DNA of 54,801 nt from Candidatus Brocadia sp. (GTDB lineage: Bacteria; Planctomycetota; Brocadiia; Brocadiales; Brocadiaceae), in the NCBI GenBank assembly GCA_013360945.1, contig JABWAQ010000039.1, forward strand, positions 1 to 54,801, written 5' to 3'. This document shows positions 17,368 to 25,272 of the stretch, in pieces; positions within the stretch are counted from its first letter, which is position 1, and the number at the start of each line of letters is the position of its first letter. A program made the translations under genes and the position numbers. The notes beneath the pieces were generated by a model. That model was not told the origin of the DNA and did no database searches. It saw only the letters and a list, made by a program, of their open reading frames with translations.

Positions 17368-17907
17368 TTGAATATCATCTTAATTGGTTTTCGTGGCACC
17401 GGCAAGACTACCATAGGGAAAATACTTGCTCAACGGCTTGGGAAAGAATTCATTGATACCGATGAATACCTGGAACAAAAACAGGGGAAGACCATCAAAG
17501 ACATCTTTGCAGAAGGCGGGGAGAAATTATTCCGGGAGATTGAGGCACAAATCGTTGCTGAAGTATGTCTCGTTGACGATAGGGTTATCGCCACAGGCGG
17601 CGGCGTGATCCTTCGGGAAGAAAACGTAAGAAGGCTCAGGAAAAACGGCATTATAATCTTCTTAGATGCCGATGTTGATACCCTGCATAAACGAATCCAC
17701 GAAGATGCTCAAACACAACGGAAAAGACCAAACCTTACGAATCTCAGCGCATATGAGGAAATTAAATATCTTTTAGCAAGCCGTCGGCCACTTTATGACC
17801 GGGTAGCAGATTTTGTAATAAACACCACCCGTCTATCCAAAAAGGATACAGCAAGTAAAATCATAGCCTTTATTCATATCTATGTAAAGGACTTAAGGAA
17901 AGGCTGA
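17368..17907 (+). CDS. aroK: shikimate kinase
   Basis: Phosphorylates shikimate at the 3-hydroxyl using ATP. It has 179 residues with P-loop GFRGTGKT at 7-14, shikimate-binding D in EFIDTDEYLE, the GGE-FR region (GGEKLFREIE), the GGGVILREEN motif and the lid sequence RKRPNL. The start is TTG at 17368, the only start that gives the normal N-terminus. It follows aroDE by 21 nt, making three consecutive shikimate-pathway activities encoded by two genes. Confidence 0.94.
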   Translation: MNIILIGFRGTGKTTIGKILAQRLGKEFIDTDEYLEQKQGKTIKDIFAEGGEKLFREIEAQIVAEVCLVDDRVIATGGGVILREENVRRLRKNGIIIFLDADVDTLHKRIHEDAQTQRKRPNLTNLSAYEEIKYLLASRRPLYDRVADFVINTTRLSKKDTASKIIAFIHIYVKDLRKG

Positions 17908-18124
17908 TTTTCCTCTTTCAGGGGAGATTTTTACCATTTCGCCAGACACGAAACCCTGCTGCTTTTGGAGAACTTTTGTGTCTGACCTTGAAAATGAAAA
18001 TGCGGAGAGAAAAAACGGTGGAAAGAAAGTTTCTTTGCTGCCGGGTAGGTTTGGTTGAATGAAACGAAACTCAACGGATTTATCAACGTTATCGTATTAC
18101 CGTACAAAGTCTTCTTTACAAAAA

Positions 18125-18421
18125 CTACCGCCTGGAATTGTTAATCTCCCGAACTATCTTCGATATTAATTTTTCGTACGATTGCAAGAGTTTTTCCTGC
18201 TCTTTTTTCTCGAAGGATTTTATGGGTTTGCTTTCTATTTCCCCTGCAATATCGTCGATTTTCTTTATGAGCGACAATTCAGGCTTCACAATGACAACGG
18301 ACTTTGGCATAACTTCTGATTTTGGTTTTTCTTTTTGAGGTTTTTTAGCGGAAGATTTTTGACTGGATACAGCTTTCTTCGAAGATTGCCCCTCAGGAAT
18401 TGTATTTTTTTCTTCACCCAT
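18125..18421 (-). CDS. small Lys-rich protein
   Basis: 98 residues from the ATG at 18421. AAGGAG lies 8 nt upstream, which favours this start over the in-frame GTG at 18430. The first half is a low-complexity Lys/Ser/Pro/Gln tract (SSKKAVSSQKSSAKKPQKEK). The second half is predicted helical (SLIKKIDDIAGEIESKPIKSFEKKEQEKLLQSYEKLISKIV). I do not recognise a family. It follows the coiled-coil gene by 51 nt on the same strand, so the two are likely co-expressed. Confidence 0.65.
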   Translation of the reverse strand: MGEEKNTIPEGQSSKKAVSSQKSSAKKPQKEKPKSEVMPKSVVIVKPELSLIKKIDDIAGEIESKPIKSFEKKEQEKLLQSYEKLISKIVREINNSRR

Positions 18422-18472
18422 AGTTTTCACTCCTTATAATATAGACCAGACATTACCGTGAATAATTACTTC

Positions 18473-18961
18473 TTAATACATTTCATCCTCTTCTAAAGAA
18501 TCATGTATCAGTTGTGCAATATCTAGTACCTCTTCATTTGTGTCTTCAATTTCACAAATATCATCCTCCATTGTCTCAACGCCCGACTTTAACAATTCGA
18601 GGCTCTTCTCAATGCTATTTACTTTTTTTGCCATATCTTCCATTCCCTTACTTTTCGTTATGAGTTCTTTTAACCCAGATTCTATCCTTTTTCCTGCCTC
18701 ACTAAAACTCTTTAGCGCAGAATCCATTTGCTTTCTGTTTAACTCAAAGGCTTTTTCTGATGAAACAGAGATCTTTTCAAGAATTTCCAGGCGTTTTCCA
18801 AAAGCATCTACCTTCTTAGCGACGGTATCAAAAGACTTAATCATCGAAGATAACCCCTTCGCCAAAGCCTTGAATTGTTTATCAATGCCTTTCAATTCTT
18901 TATCCATAGCCACAAAGGTTTTTGCAGGATCAGACACTTGTTTTATATTCGGTTTTTTCAT
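18473..18961 (-). CDS. coiled-coil protein of unknown function
   Basis: 162 residues, almost entirely heptad-patterned and Lys/Glu-rich, with no signal peptide or membrane segment. Repeated elements such as FKALAKGLSSMIKSFDTVAKKVDAFGKRLEILEKI and MAKKVNSIEKSLELLKSGVETM suggest a long parallel coiled coil or a phasin/apolipoprotein-like amphipathic helix bundle. The C-terminus is strongly acidic (SLEEDEMY). A purine-rich site (GAGGTAGG) precedes the ATG. It may assemble with the basic 98-aa protein encoded next to it, acid tail to Lys-rich tract, but that is inference. Confidence 0.7.
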   Translation of the reverse strand: MKKPNIKQVSDPAKTFVAMDKELKGIDKQFKALAKGLSSMIKSFDTVAKKVDAFGKRLEILEKISVSSEKAFELNRKQMDSALKSFSEAGKRIESGLKELITKSKGMEDMAKKVNSIEKSLELLKSGVETMEDDICEIEDTNEEVLDIAQLIHDSLEEDEMY

Positions 18962-19290
18962 ATTTACCTACCTCTAATCAGTAGCCACGGATAGACTAAT
19001 TTGCCGTTCGACTGGGCACTTACAACGAACTCCGAGCCACCTCTTTCTTACTTTTTGAGAGATGAGATACCGATGGGAATAAGCTTCATTAAGGCTACAG
19101 TACCTAAAATATATGATTATGTATACAGATAATTATAGTTAAAATCAATAACATTTTTTAATATTAATTTCCGGATAACCCTTCTATTCAAGGCCAGGAG
19201 TAAAAAAGATTGAGAATGCTCAAGGTATGGATTATAATCGTTTTGAACACAATTCAGCCGCCGAGTCTCATGGCTGACTGATTTAAATTA

Positions 19291-19370
19291 GGTCTTCGGC
19301 AACTTGCCCCCTGTTTCTCCCCGTAAACGGGGGGTTATGGAGGGTGTTTGAAATTCCTTAACGTTTTAAT
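19291..19370 (+). repeat. GC-rich palindromic intergenic repeat, copy 1
   Basis: About 75 bp with a C-run and a G-run around GTAAACGG, ending GTTTGAAATTCCTT. The C-rich and G-rich arms can form a hairpin. It sits just before the glycosyltransferase gene. Other copies are at 36229-36303, 39967-40043 and, inverted, 54355-54430. Confidence 0.85.
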
Positions 19371-19381
19371 ACAGATAATAC

Positions 19382-20248
19382 ATGATCGAAGAAGCAAGCA
19401 TCATTATTCCCGCCTATAATGAAAGGGAAGGAATACCGAAAGTAATTGAATCCTTGCAATCGTTAAAGAAAAGCTACGGCAATGGATGGGAGATCATCGT
19501 TGTGGACGATGGATCTACTGATGGCACATCTGAAATAGTAAGGAATATCCGGGATGTTGTGTTGATCCGGCATCCCTTTAATCGAGGTTACGGGGCCGCC
19601 ATTAAAACAGGCATCCGGCACGCAAAATATAATACCATTGTTATATCAGATGCCGATGGAACATATCCATTACATGACATCCCCAGGCTTCTCGCGCAGT
19701 TGCCGAAGAATGAAATGGCCGTTGGGTCCAGAGGAAACAACGATTCAAATATCCCACTGACAAGACGACCCGCCAAATGGGTGCTCAACAAGCTGGCTAA
19801 TTATTTAACCGGAATAAAGATACCTGACCTGAATTCAGGCTTACGGGCAATGAAAAAAGACGTCATAATGAAATTTGTCCATCTGCTACCCGATGGTTTT
19901 TCCTTCACGACGACCATCACTCTCGCTATGCTCACCAACGACTACGCGGTCGAATTTGTCCCTATCGAATATAAGATGCGCTCCGGGCGGTCAAAGATAC
20001 GCCCAATTCGTGATACCCTGAACTTCCTTCAGCTCATCATACGTACGGTCTTATACTTTGATCCCCTCAAGATTTTTTTACCTATAAGCGTATTTTTCTT
20101 CATCTCAAGCATTGCCGTCCTTATACTCAGTTATTTATTCACACCAAAGGTTATGGACATTACCACCGTCATCCTTTTTATCTCTGGAGTACAAATCCTC
20201 GCCATTGGCATGATTGCTGACCTTATCGACAAACGGAACCGACCATGA
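19382..20248 (+). CDS. GT2 family glycosyltransferase, dolichol-phosphate-mannose-synthase-like
   Basis: 288 residues. The GT-A domain shows IIIPAYNEREGIPKVIESL, VDDGSTDGT and the metal/sugar-nucleotide motif DADGTYP. Two C-terminal hydrophobic segments (about 225-250 and 258-282) anchor it in the membrane. Relatives transfer a sugar from a nucleotide donor to polyprenyl phosphate or a lipid acceptor. Its stop overlaps the start of the radical SAM gene (ATGA), so the two are translationally coupled. The acceptor is probably a lipid, given the membrane anchors and the cluster that follows. Confidence 0.88.
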   Translation: MIEEASIIIPAYNEREGIPKVIESLQSLKKSYGNGWEIIVVDDGSTDGTSEIVRNIRDVVLIRHPFNRGYGAAIKTGIRHAKYNTIVISDADGTYPLHDIPRLLAQLPKNEMAVGSRGNNDSNIPLTRRPAKWVLNKLANYLTGIKIPDLNSGLRAMKKDVIMKFVHLLPDGFSFTTTITLAMLTNDYAVEFVPIEYKMRSGRSKIRPIRDTLNFLQLIIRTVLYFDPLKIFLPISVFFFISSIAVLILSYLFTPKVMDITTVILFISGVQILAIGMIADLIDKRNRP

Positions 20249-21663
20249 AAATTCTTTTGATTAATCCACCGGCTGAAAACGAATTGCTCGGTAACAACCC
20301 CAGCATTATTGAAGAAGAACGTGGTTATAATCCGCCTCTGGGAATATTATACATCGCTGGTTATCTGGAAAAACACACCGGCTTCAATGTGGAAGTCCTT
20401 GATACACAAGCCGAGGAGATCAGTTATGATCGTCTAAGGGACATCATTCGAGCAAAATTGCCGGATGTGGTTGGTATTACCGCCATGACCTTTACCCTTA
20501 TAGACGTAATAAAGGTTATTGGTTTGGTAAAATCTATTCGTCCGGATACAAAGGTGGTATTGGGCGGTCCACATGTGCACATCTATCCCGAAGAAACCAT
20601 AACTATCCCCGGGGTAGATTTTCTCGTCCTGGGCGAGGGGGAAATTACCTTTAAAGACCTCGTAGAAAATATAAACGACAGAACCCGGTTAAGAAATATC
20701 CCTGGATTAACTTTCAAAGAAGATGGCAGGATCGTCAATACAGGCGCCCGGTTACTCAATGACGACCTTGACGGACTGCCCTTCCCCGCCAGGCACATGA
20801 CCCCCATCCAAAAATATAGTTCCCTCATGGCAAAGAGAACACCCATTACCACGATGTTTACGAGCCGGGGCTGTCCATATCGATGCACCTTTTGTGACCG
20901 GCCTCATTTGGGCAAAAGTTTCCGCGCACGGTCGGCATTGAACGTGGTAGACGAAATGGAGGAGTGCGTAAAACTTGGCATACGGGAATTCCTGATCTAT
21001 GATGACACCTTTACCATTGACAGACAGCGTGTAATAGAGGTCTGCGACGAGATCACAAAAAGAAAACTTAATATCGGATGGGATATAAGGGCGCGGGTAA
21101 ATAACATTGATAAAGACTTGTTAAAAAAACTCAAAGAGGCAAACTGTGAACGCATCCATTACGGGGTGGAATCGGGCAATCCTGAAATTCTGAAGATATT
21201 AAACAAGGGCATCACGGTGGATCGTGTGAGAACCACGTTCCGGCAGACAAAAGAGACAGGTATCTCCGTCCTGGCATATTTTATGATTGGATGTCCCGGA
21301 GAAACGAGGAAAGAAATCATGGAAACCATTGCATTTGCCAGGGAGTTAAAGCCCGATTTCGTCCATATCACCATATTCACACCATTCCCCGCTACAGAGA
21401 TATATAAGATGGGGCTAAAGGAAGGCATTATCAAAAATGACTTTTGGCTGGAATTTGCCAAAAATCCCACCAAAGATTTTCAACCACAGTGTTGGGAGGA
21501 ACATTTTACGCGAAGGGAGCTTCAAGAATTGCTAGTCTATGCCTATAAGAGTTTCTATACCCGGCCATCCTATATTTTGAAGAGACTCACCCGTGTCCGG
21601 TCAATCGGTGAATTCAAAAGGATGGCACGGGCCGGTCTCAAGGTCTTTGGGATGCAGTCGTGA
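20245..21663 (+). CDS. B12-binding-domain radical SAM protein
   Basis: 472 residues with a cobalamin-binding Rossmann domain (about 1-140, LLINPPAENE ... VVLGGPHVHIYPEE ... LVLGEGEITF) followed by a radical SAM domain. The cluster motif is CPYRCTFC (Cys210, 214, 217). This is the architecture of class B radical SAM methylases and of BchE/HpnP/HpnJ-like enzymes, which alter unactivated carbons of lipids, porphyrins and antibiotics. The substrate cannot be read from sequence. It overlaps the GT2 gene upstream and the methyltransferase gene downstream by 4 nt each. A lipid or prenyl-linked sugar is the most natural substrate in this context. Confidence 0.92.
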   Translation: MKILLINPPAENELLGNNPSIIEEERGYNPPLGILYIAGYLEKHTGFNVEVLDTQAEEISYDRLRDIIRAKLPDVVGITAMTFTLIDVIKVIGLVKSIRPDTKVVLGGPHVHIYPEETITIPGVDFLVLGEGEITFKDLVENINDRTRLRNIPGLTFKEDGRIVNTGARLLNDDLDGLPFPARHMTPIQKYSSLMAKRTPITTMFTSRGCPYRCTFCDRPHLGKSFRARSALNVVDEMEECVKLGIREFLIYDDTFTIDRQRVIEVCDEITKRKLNIGWDIRARVNNIDKDLLKKLKEANCERIHYGVESGNPEILKILNKGITVDRVRTTFRQTKETGISVLAYFMIGCPGETRKEIMETIAFARELKPDFVHITIFTPFPATEIYKMGLKEGIIKNDFWLEFAKNPTKDFQPQCWEEHFTRRELQELLVYAYKSFYTRPSYILKRLTRVRSIGEFKRMARAGLKVFGMQS

Positions 21664-22331
21664 AAGGGGTTTTGGATAAAAAATATGCCATTGCACGTCA
21701 GACAAAGCGATCGCATATTTATAGATTAAAAAGAAGAACCTTTGAGGTTTTAAAAAGCATACAAACATTCTATTCAGGAAAACCAGGGTCGATCCTGGAT
21801 ATTGGCGCTGCAGACGGTCTCATGTTGAACAATTTGAAAGAGGAATTTCCCAATACAACCTGCATAGGCATTGAGCATTCGAACGATTTAATAGCCTGCT
21901 GTAAGAGTAAGACTGTCTGTTTACTCCAAGGAGATGCTCAGGTATTACCTATGAAAGAAAATGAGTTTGATGTGGTGATCGCCACTGCAATTATTGAACA
22001 CATCTCCGACCCAATGCAATTGATCCGAGAAGCCTTTCGAGTCCTGCGGAAAAATGGCCTATTTATCGTAACGACCCCTCATCCATTCTGGGAAAAGATT
22101 GCTACGAAAATTGGTCATTTAAAAGAAGAGGAACATAACGAGCTCATCACCTTAAGTAAACTAGTATCTTTATTCGACAAAGCAGGGTTTGAAATCTTAA
22201 GGGCTGAACAATTCATGGTCTCCCCAATCGGAATGCCCTTTGAACTGACATTGGAAAGGATTCTAAAACTATGCAGATTGAAATTCTTATTGTTGAATCA
22301 AATAATTGTCGGGCGGAAAAATTGGAAATAG
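21660..22331 (+). CDS. class I SAM-dependent methyltransferase
   Basis: 223 residues of the Methyltransf_11 type. Motif I is ILDIGAADG (45-53), motif II IGIEHSNDLI, motif IV FDVVIATAIIEHISDP, and then RVLRKNGLFIVTTPHPFW. It starts with GTG overlapping the preceding stop codon (GTGA). The C-terminal hydrophobic patches (about 185-215) suggest membrane association or a lipid substrate. The substrate is unknown. Confidence 0.88.
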   Translation: MKGVLDKKYAIARQTKRSHIYRLKRRTFEVLKSIQTFYSGKPGSILDIGAADGLMLNNLKEEFPNTTCIGIEHSNDLIACCKSKTVCLLQGDAQVLPMKENEFDVVIATAIIEHISDPMQLIREAFRVLRKNGLFIVTTPHPFWEKIATKIGHLKEEEHNELITLSKLVSLFDKAGFEILRAEQFMVSPIGMPFELTLERILKLCRLKFLLLNQIIVGRKNWK

Positions 22332-22474
22332 GCATCCAACGATAAGCAGGTAACAAACATTGAAATATTTTTCCGCTGCTCTTTTTGTAGCTCTGCGGTT
22401 AGCGAAAATACTTATAACAAATCCATAGCATTACAGAATAATATAATTTTTATCTAGAGGAGAAGATTTTAAAG

Positions 22475-24583
22475 TTGGCTTTTAAATTCAAAATATTGCA
22501 ATGGTTAGATGTTGACGAAAAAGAGATTATTTTATTCCTTGTATGCTTTTTTTCTTACGGATATTTCTTCCATGGTGGTGGCGCTAATCAGAATGCTACT
22601 TATGATTTAATCAGATCAATTGTCGAATATGGCGAACTTTCAATAAATAGGTTTGTATATAACACCCATGATGTGAGTGTATATAAAAATAATTTCTTTT
22701 CAAACAAGGGTCCTGGTCTAGCCTTTCTTGGTGTTCCAATAGGTTTTGTATTATTCAAGGCAAAACACGTTTTTCTCCATTTCATGATGGAGGATACCTA
22801 TCTCTTGCTTGTATGCTACTTCATCAATTGGCTGACTGTGGGTTTCATTTCTGCCATTTCATGTGTTGTGCTATTCAGATTCATCTCCCGTTTAACACAA
22901 TGCACTACAGCGGCATTCATCGGAACTATGGGGTATGCCTTTGGAACAACCGCTTTTGCCTATTCGACAATTTTTTATACGCACCAAATAGCAGCCGCCT
23001 TTTCCTTTATCCCATTTTATATTGTTTTCACCCTAAAAAACAAAAAGACGGAATGTTTTTCAAGCCTTTTTTTCAGTGGTTTACTAGCGGGATATTCGGT
23101 AATCACCGAATATCCGTGTATCTTTGTGTGGCTGGTATTATTTCTGTATGTATTATTTCTTTTTTCCGACAACAAAAAACAGGTGGTTTTTTTCCTTACA
23201 GGATCTTCTATTCCTGCGATAATCCTGCTGTCCTATAACTATCTCTGTTACGGCAATCCGATGCTCTTTAGTTATTTTTCGCATTTTGTCAGTAACGCCG
23301 ACATCCAGTCTGGTTTAAAAGGAACTGCAAAGACCATTTCTTTCCCCAGTATTGAAATTTTATACAAAATTACCTTTGATCCTTATAGAGGCATATTCTT
23401 CTATTGTCCGTTCCTGTTAACATTTTTTCCAGGCATCTATTTTTTCCTGAAGAAAAAGGGTATTTCCACTGAGTTTCCCTTATTAGTAGTAATTGTTATA
23501 TATTATTTTGTTTTCAACGCTTCCTACCGGTATTGGTATGGTGGATTATCCCTGGGACCCAGACACCTTGTAGCAACGCTACCTTTTATGGTCATCTTAT
23601 CATCTTTTTTTATAAAACAATATCCAAAGATATCAATATGCGGAGTATTAGTATCATTTTTTTCCATGCTTATGGCAGTTTCCGTTACACCGGAAACTCC
23701 TTATGGATATAAAAACCCTATGGTACAATTTTATTTTAAGAATTTCATAGACTCAAATTTTTCACTCAACAAAACACCTATCTTTAGAACTGATATTTCC
23801 AGGGATACATTCAACTCATTTAATTTAGGCACTCTCCTTCATTTACCTGATGCGTTAACACTGATTCCTTTTTACCTGATTACTATTGTTGGAACGGTTA
23901 GTTTTGTCAGCAAGGCAGAATTAAAGATTTCCGATATCTTTACTAATTCTTTTTTTATTTCTAACATAAATAATGGAGTTGCCGCATTGAAAAGAAATAT
24001 AGCATATTTTAAACTTAGCTTAATTATCCTTCTTGCCGGTATATTAAGCACACAAATCGCCATTGCGATCTTAGGAGAAAAAAATGCACCTTTCAACAAA
24101 GAAAATAATTATATCATTCAACCGGGATTCCTGGGCTGGTATTATGAAAACAAGACGTTTGACGGCAAACCAAAATTGGTTCGATATGACAATATGATTT
24201 CATTTAATGACATCTCTTTTAACGAAATTTTTTCAGGAAGACAATTTAGTGTTATCTGGAGTGGCAGATTATATACCCCAAGAAGTGGACATTATAAATT
24301 TTCGACCGAATCCGATGACGGTTCATTTTTATACATTAATGATAAATTGATTGTCGATAATGGAGGAGATCATGGGATTAAAACCGTAAAGGGGTCGATG
24401 TATTTAACCGAAGGATATTACGATATCAAGATCAAGTATTTCAATAGTAAGGGGAGCAGTCACATTAAGGTATTCTGGGAAATGCCAGAGGGTTTAAGGA
24501 GTCAACTTAATAAAGATAATGTATCTAATTATATAATGTCACCTCAATCACCTGGCGCGGCTACGCCGCAACCAAAGCTTTAA
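22475..24583 (+). CDS. polytopic membrane protein with C-terminal PA14 domain
   Basis: 702 residues. Residues 1-530 hold about a dozen hydrophobic segments with a loop reading SNKGPGLAFLGVP, reminiscent of GT-C lipid-linked glycosyltransferases (PMT-like), though I see no certain catalytic motif. After a last membrane helix, residues about 545-675 form a PA14 domain (GFLGWYYENK, SGHYKFSTESDDGSFLYINDKLIVDN, EGYYDIKIKYFNSKG), a carbohydrate-binding beta-barrel expected outside the cytoplasmic membrane. The start is TTG at 22475 with GAGGAG upstream. It follows the methyltransferase by 143 nt and is probably part of the same surface-glycan or glycolipid function. Confidence 0.82.
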   Translation: MAFKFKILQWLDVDEKEIILFLVCFFSYGYFFHGGGANQNATYDLIRSIVEYGELSINRFVYNTHDVSVYKNNFFSNKGPGLAFLGVPIGFVLFKAKHVFLHFMMEDTYLLLVCYFINWLTVGFISAISCVVLFRFISRLTQCTTAAFIGTMGYAFGTTAFAYSTIFYTHQIAAAFSFIPFYIVFTLKNKKTECFSSLFFSGLLAGYSVITEYPCIFVWLVLFLYVLFLFSDNKKQVVFFLTGSSIPAIILLSYNYLCYGNPMLFSYFSHFVSNADIQSGLKGTAKTISFPSIEILYKITFDPYRGIFFYCPFLLTFFPGIYFFLKKKGISTEFPLLVVIVIYYFVFNASYRYWYGGLSLGPRHLVATLPFMVILSSFFIKQYPKISICGVLVSFFSMLMAVSVTPETPYGYKNPMVQFYFKNFIDSNFSLNKTPIFRTDISRDTFNSFNLGTLLHLPDALTLIPFYLITIVGTVSFVSKAELKISDIFTNSFFISNINNGVAALKRNIAYFKLSLIILLAGILSTQIAIAILGEKNAPFNKENNYIIQPGFLGWYYENKTFDGKPKLVRYDNMISFNDISFNEIFSGRQFSVIWSGRLYTPRSGHYKFSTESDDGSFLYINDKLIVDNGGDHGIKTVKGSMYLTEGYYDIKIKYFNSKGSSHIKVFWEMPEGLRSQLNKDNVSNYIMSPQSPGAATPQPKL

Positions 24584-25113
24584 AACCGTCCTCCCATAGT
24601 GTATATTTGATTTTTTTAAAGTGGAATCCTAACCAGTGGTTTATACACGTGACGGCAATGGAGAAGTTTCTGGAGAGATATGATGCTATGTCTCAGTTTA
24701 TTTGGTACAGAGTCTCACATTATTTGAATCTGAAAATTTTTTTGTGTTGTAACTATAATCCCGTATTGTAGCTATAGTTATAAACTTTATCCCGCCCTTA
24801 AAAAAGTCATTTAAGGTGAGAATTTCAGATTCATTTATTGTGGGTTTTGGCAAGAAGGTAATATTTCCATATCCCCCTGTCATCCACGCTACATGGCTTT
24901 GGTTTTTACCACGACGGGCTTACACCCGATAGAAACGCTACCCTTCGCCGGGCACGCAAACATTTAAGATACGACCCCCTTTCCTCTCCTCAGAAAATAG
25001 AGGCAGCCGCTTGCATGTTTTGTAATGTTTCCCACACTGAAACGCATTGCATCATGTGTATTTTTTTCGGTAAGAAGACTCACCGAAACATTAGACGCGG
25101 CAACTACTTTCTG
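24584..25113. other. long intergenic region with repeat fragments
   Basis: No gene found. A 20-nt motif at 24685-24704 matches 39759-39778 with one mismatch, and 24817-24852 matches 12511-12546 at 30 of 36 positions. Both look like remnants of dispersed elements. At about 24890-24965 the minus strand has GC-rich text (GTGTAAGCCCG, GGCGAAGGGTAGCG) of the kind seen in group II intron RNA, but too little is present to call one. Confidence 0.45.
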
Positions 25114-25142
25114 TTGACAAGAAAGAATTTATTTGTAATAAT
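25114..25142 (+). promoter_or_regulatory. sigma70-type promoter ahead of bipA
   Basis: A perfect TTGACA (25114-25119) and AATAAT (25137-25142) are 17 nt apart. Transcription would start near 25149, giving a leader of about 125 nt that contains the terminator at 25208-25238. Confidence 0.75.
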
Positions 25143-25207
25143 ACGTTCGTTCAACAAATGTACAAAACGTAGTTTTAAGGCTTAAGACACAATTTTCTAT
25201 TTGATAG

Positions 25208-25238
25208 AGCCGCTACGATGATTCGTTGCGGCTTTTTT
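25208..25238 (+). terminator. intrinsic terminator in the bipA leader
   Basis: AGCCGC (25208-25213) pairs with GCGGCT (25228-25233). The stem continues inward with ACGA/TCGT beyond one mismatch, and is followed by a T run. It lies between the promoter at 25114 and the bipA start at 25273, so it either ends a short RNA of about 90 nt or acts as an attenuator. Confidence 0.8.
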
Positions 25239-25272
25239 GTTTGAATATTTTGCAGTATATTTAAGGAGCGAT

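Noticed and set aside
24890..24965. Possible group II intron remnant
   Set aside because: Only short GC-rich motifs are reminiscent; no domain V hairpin, reverse transcriptase or intron boundary could be found.
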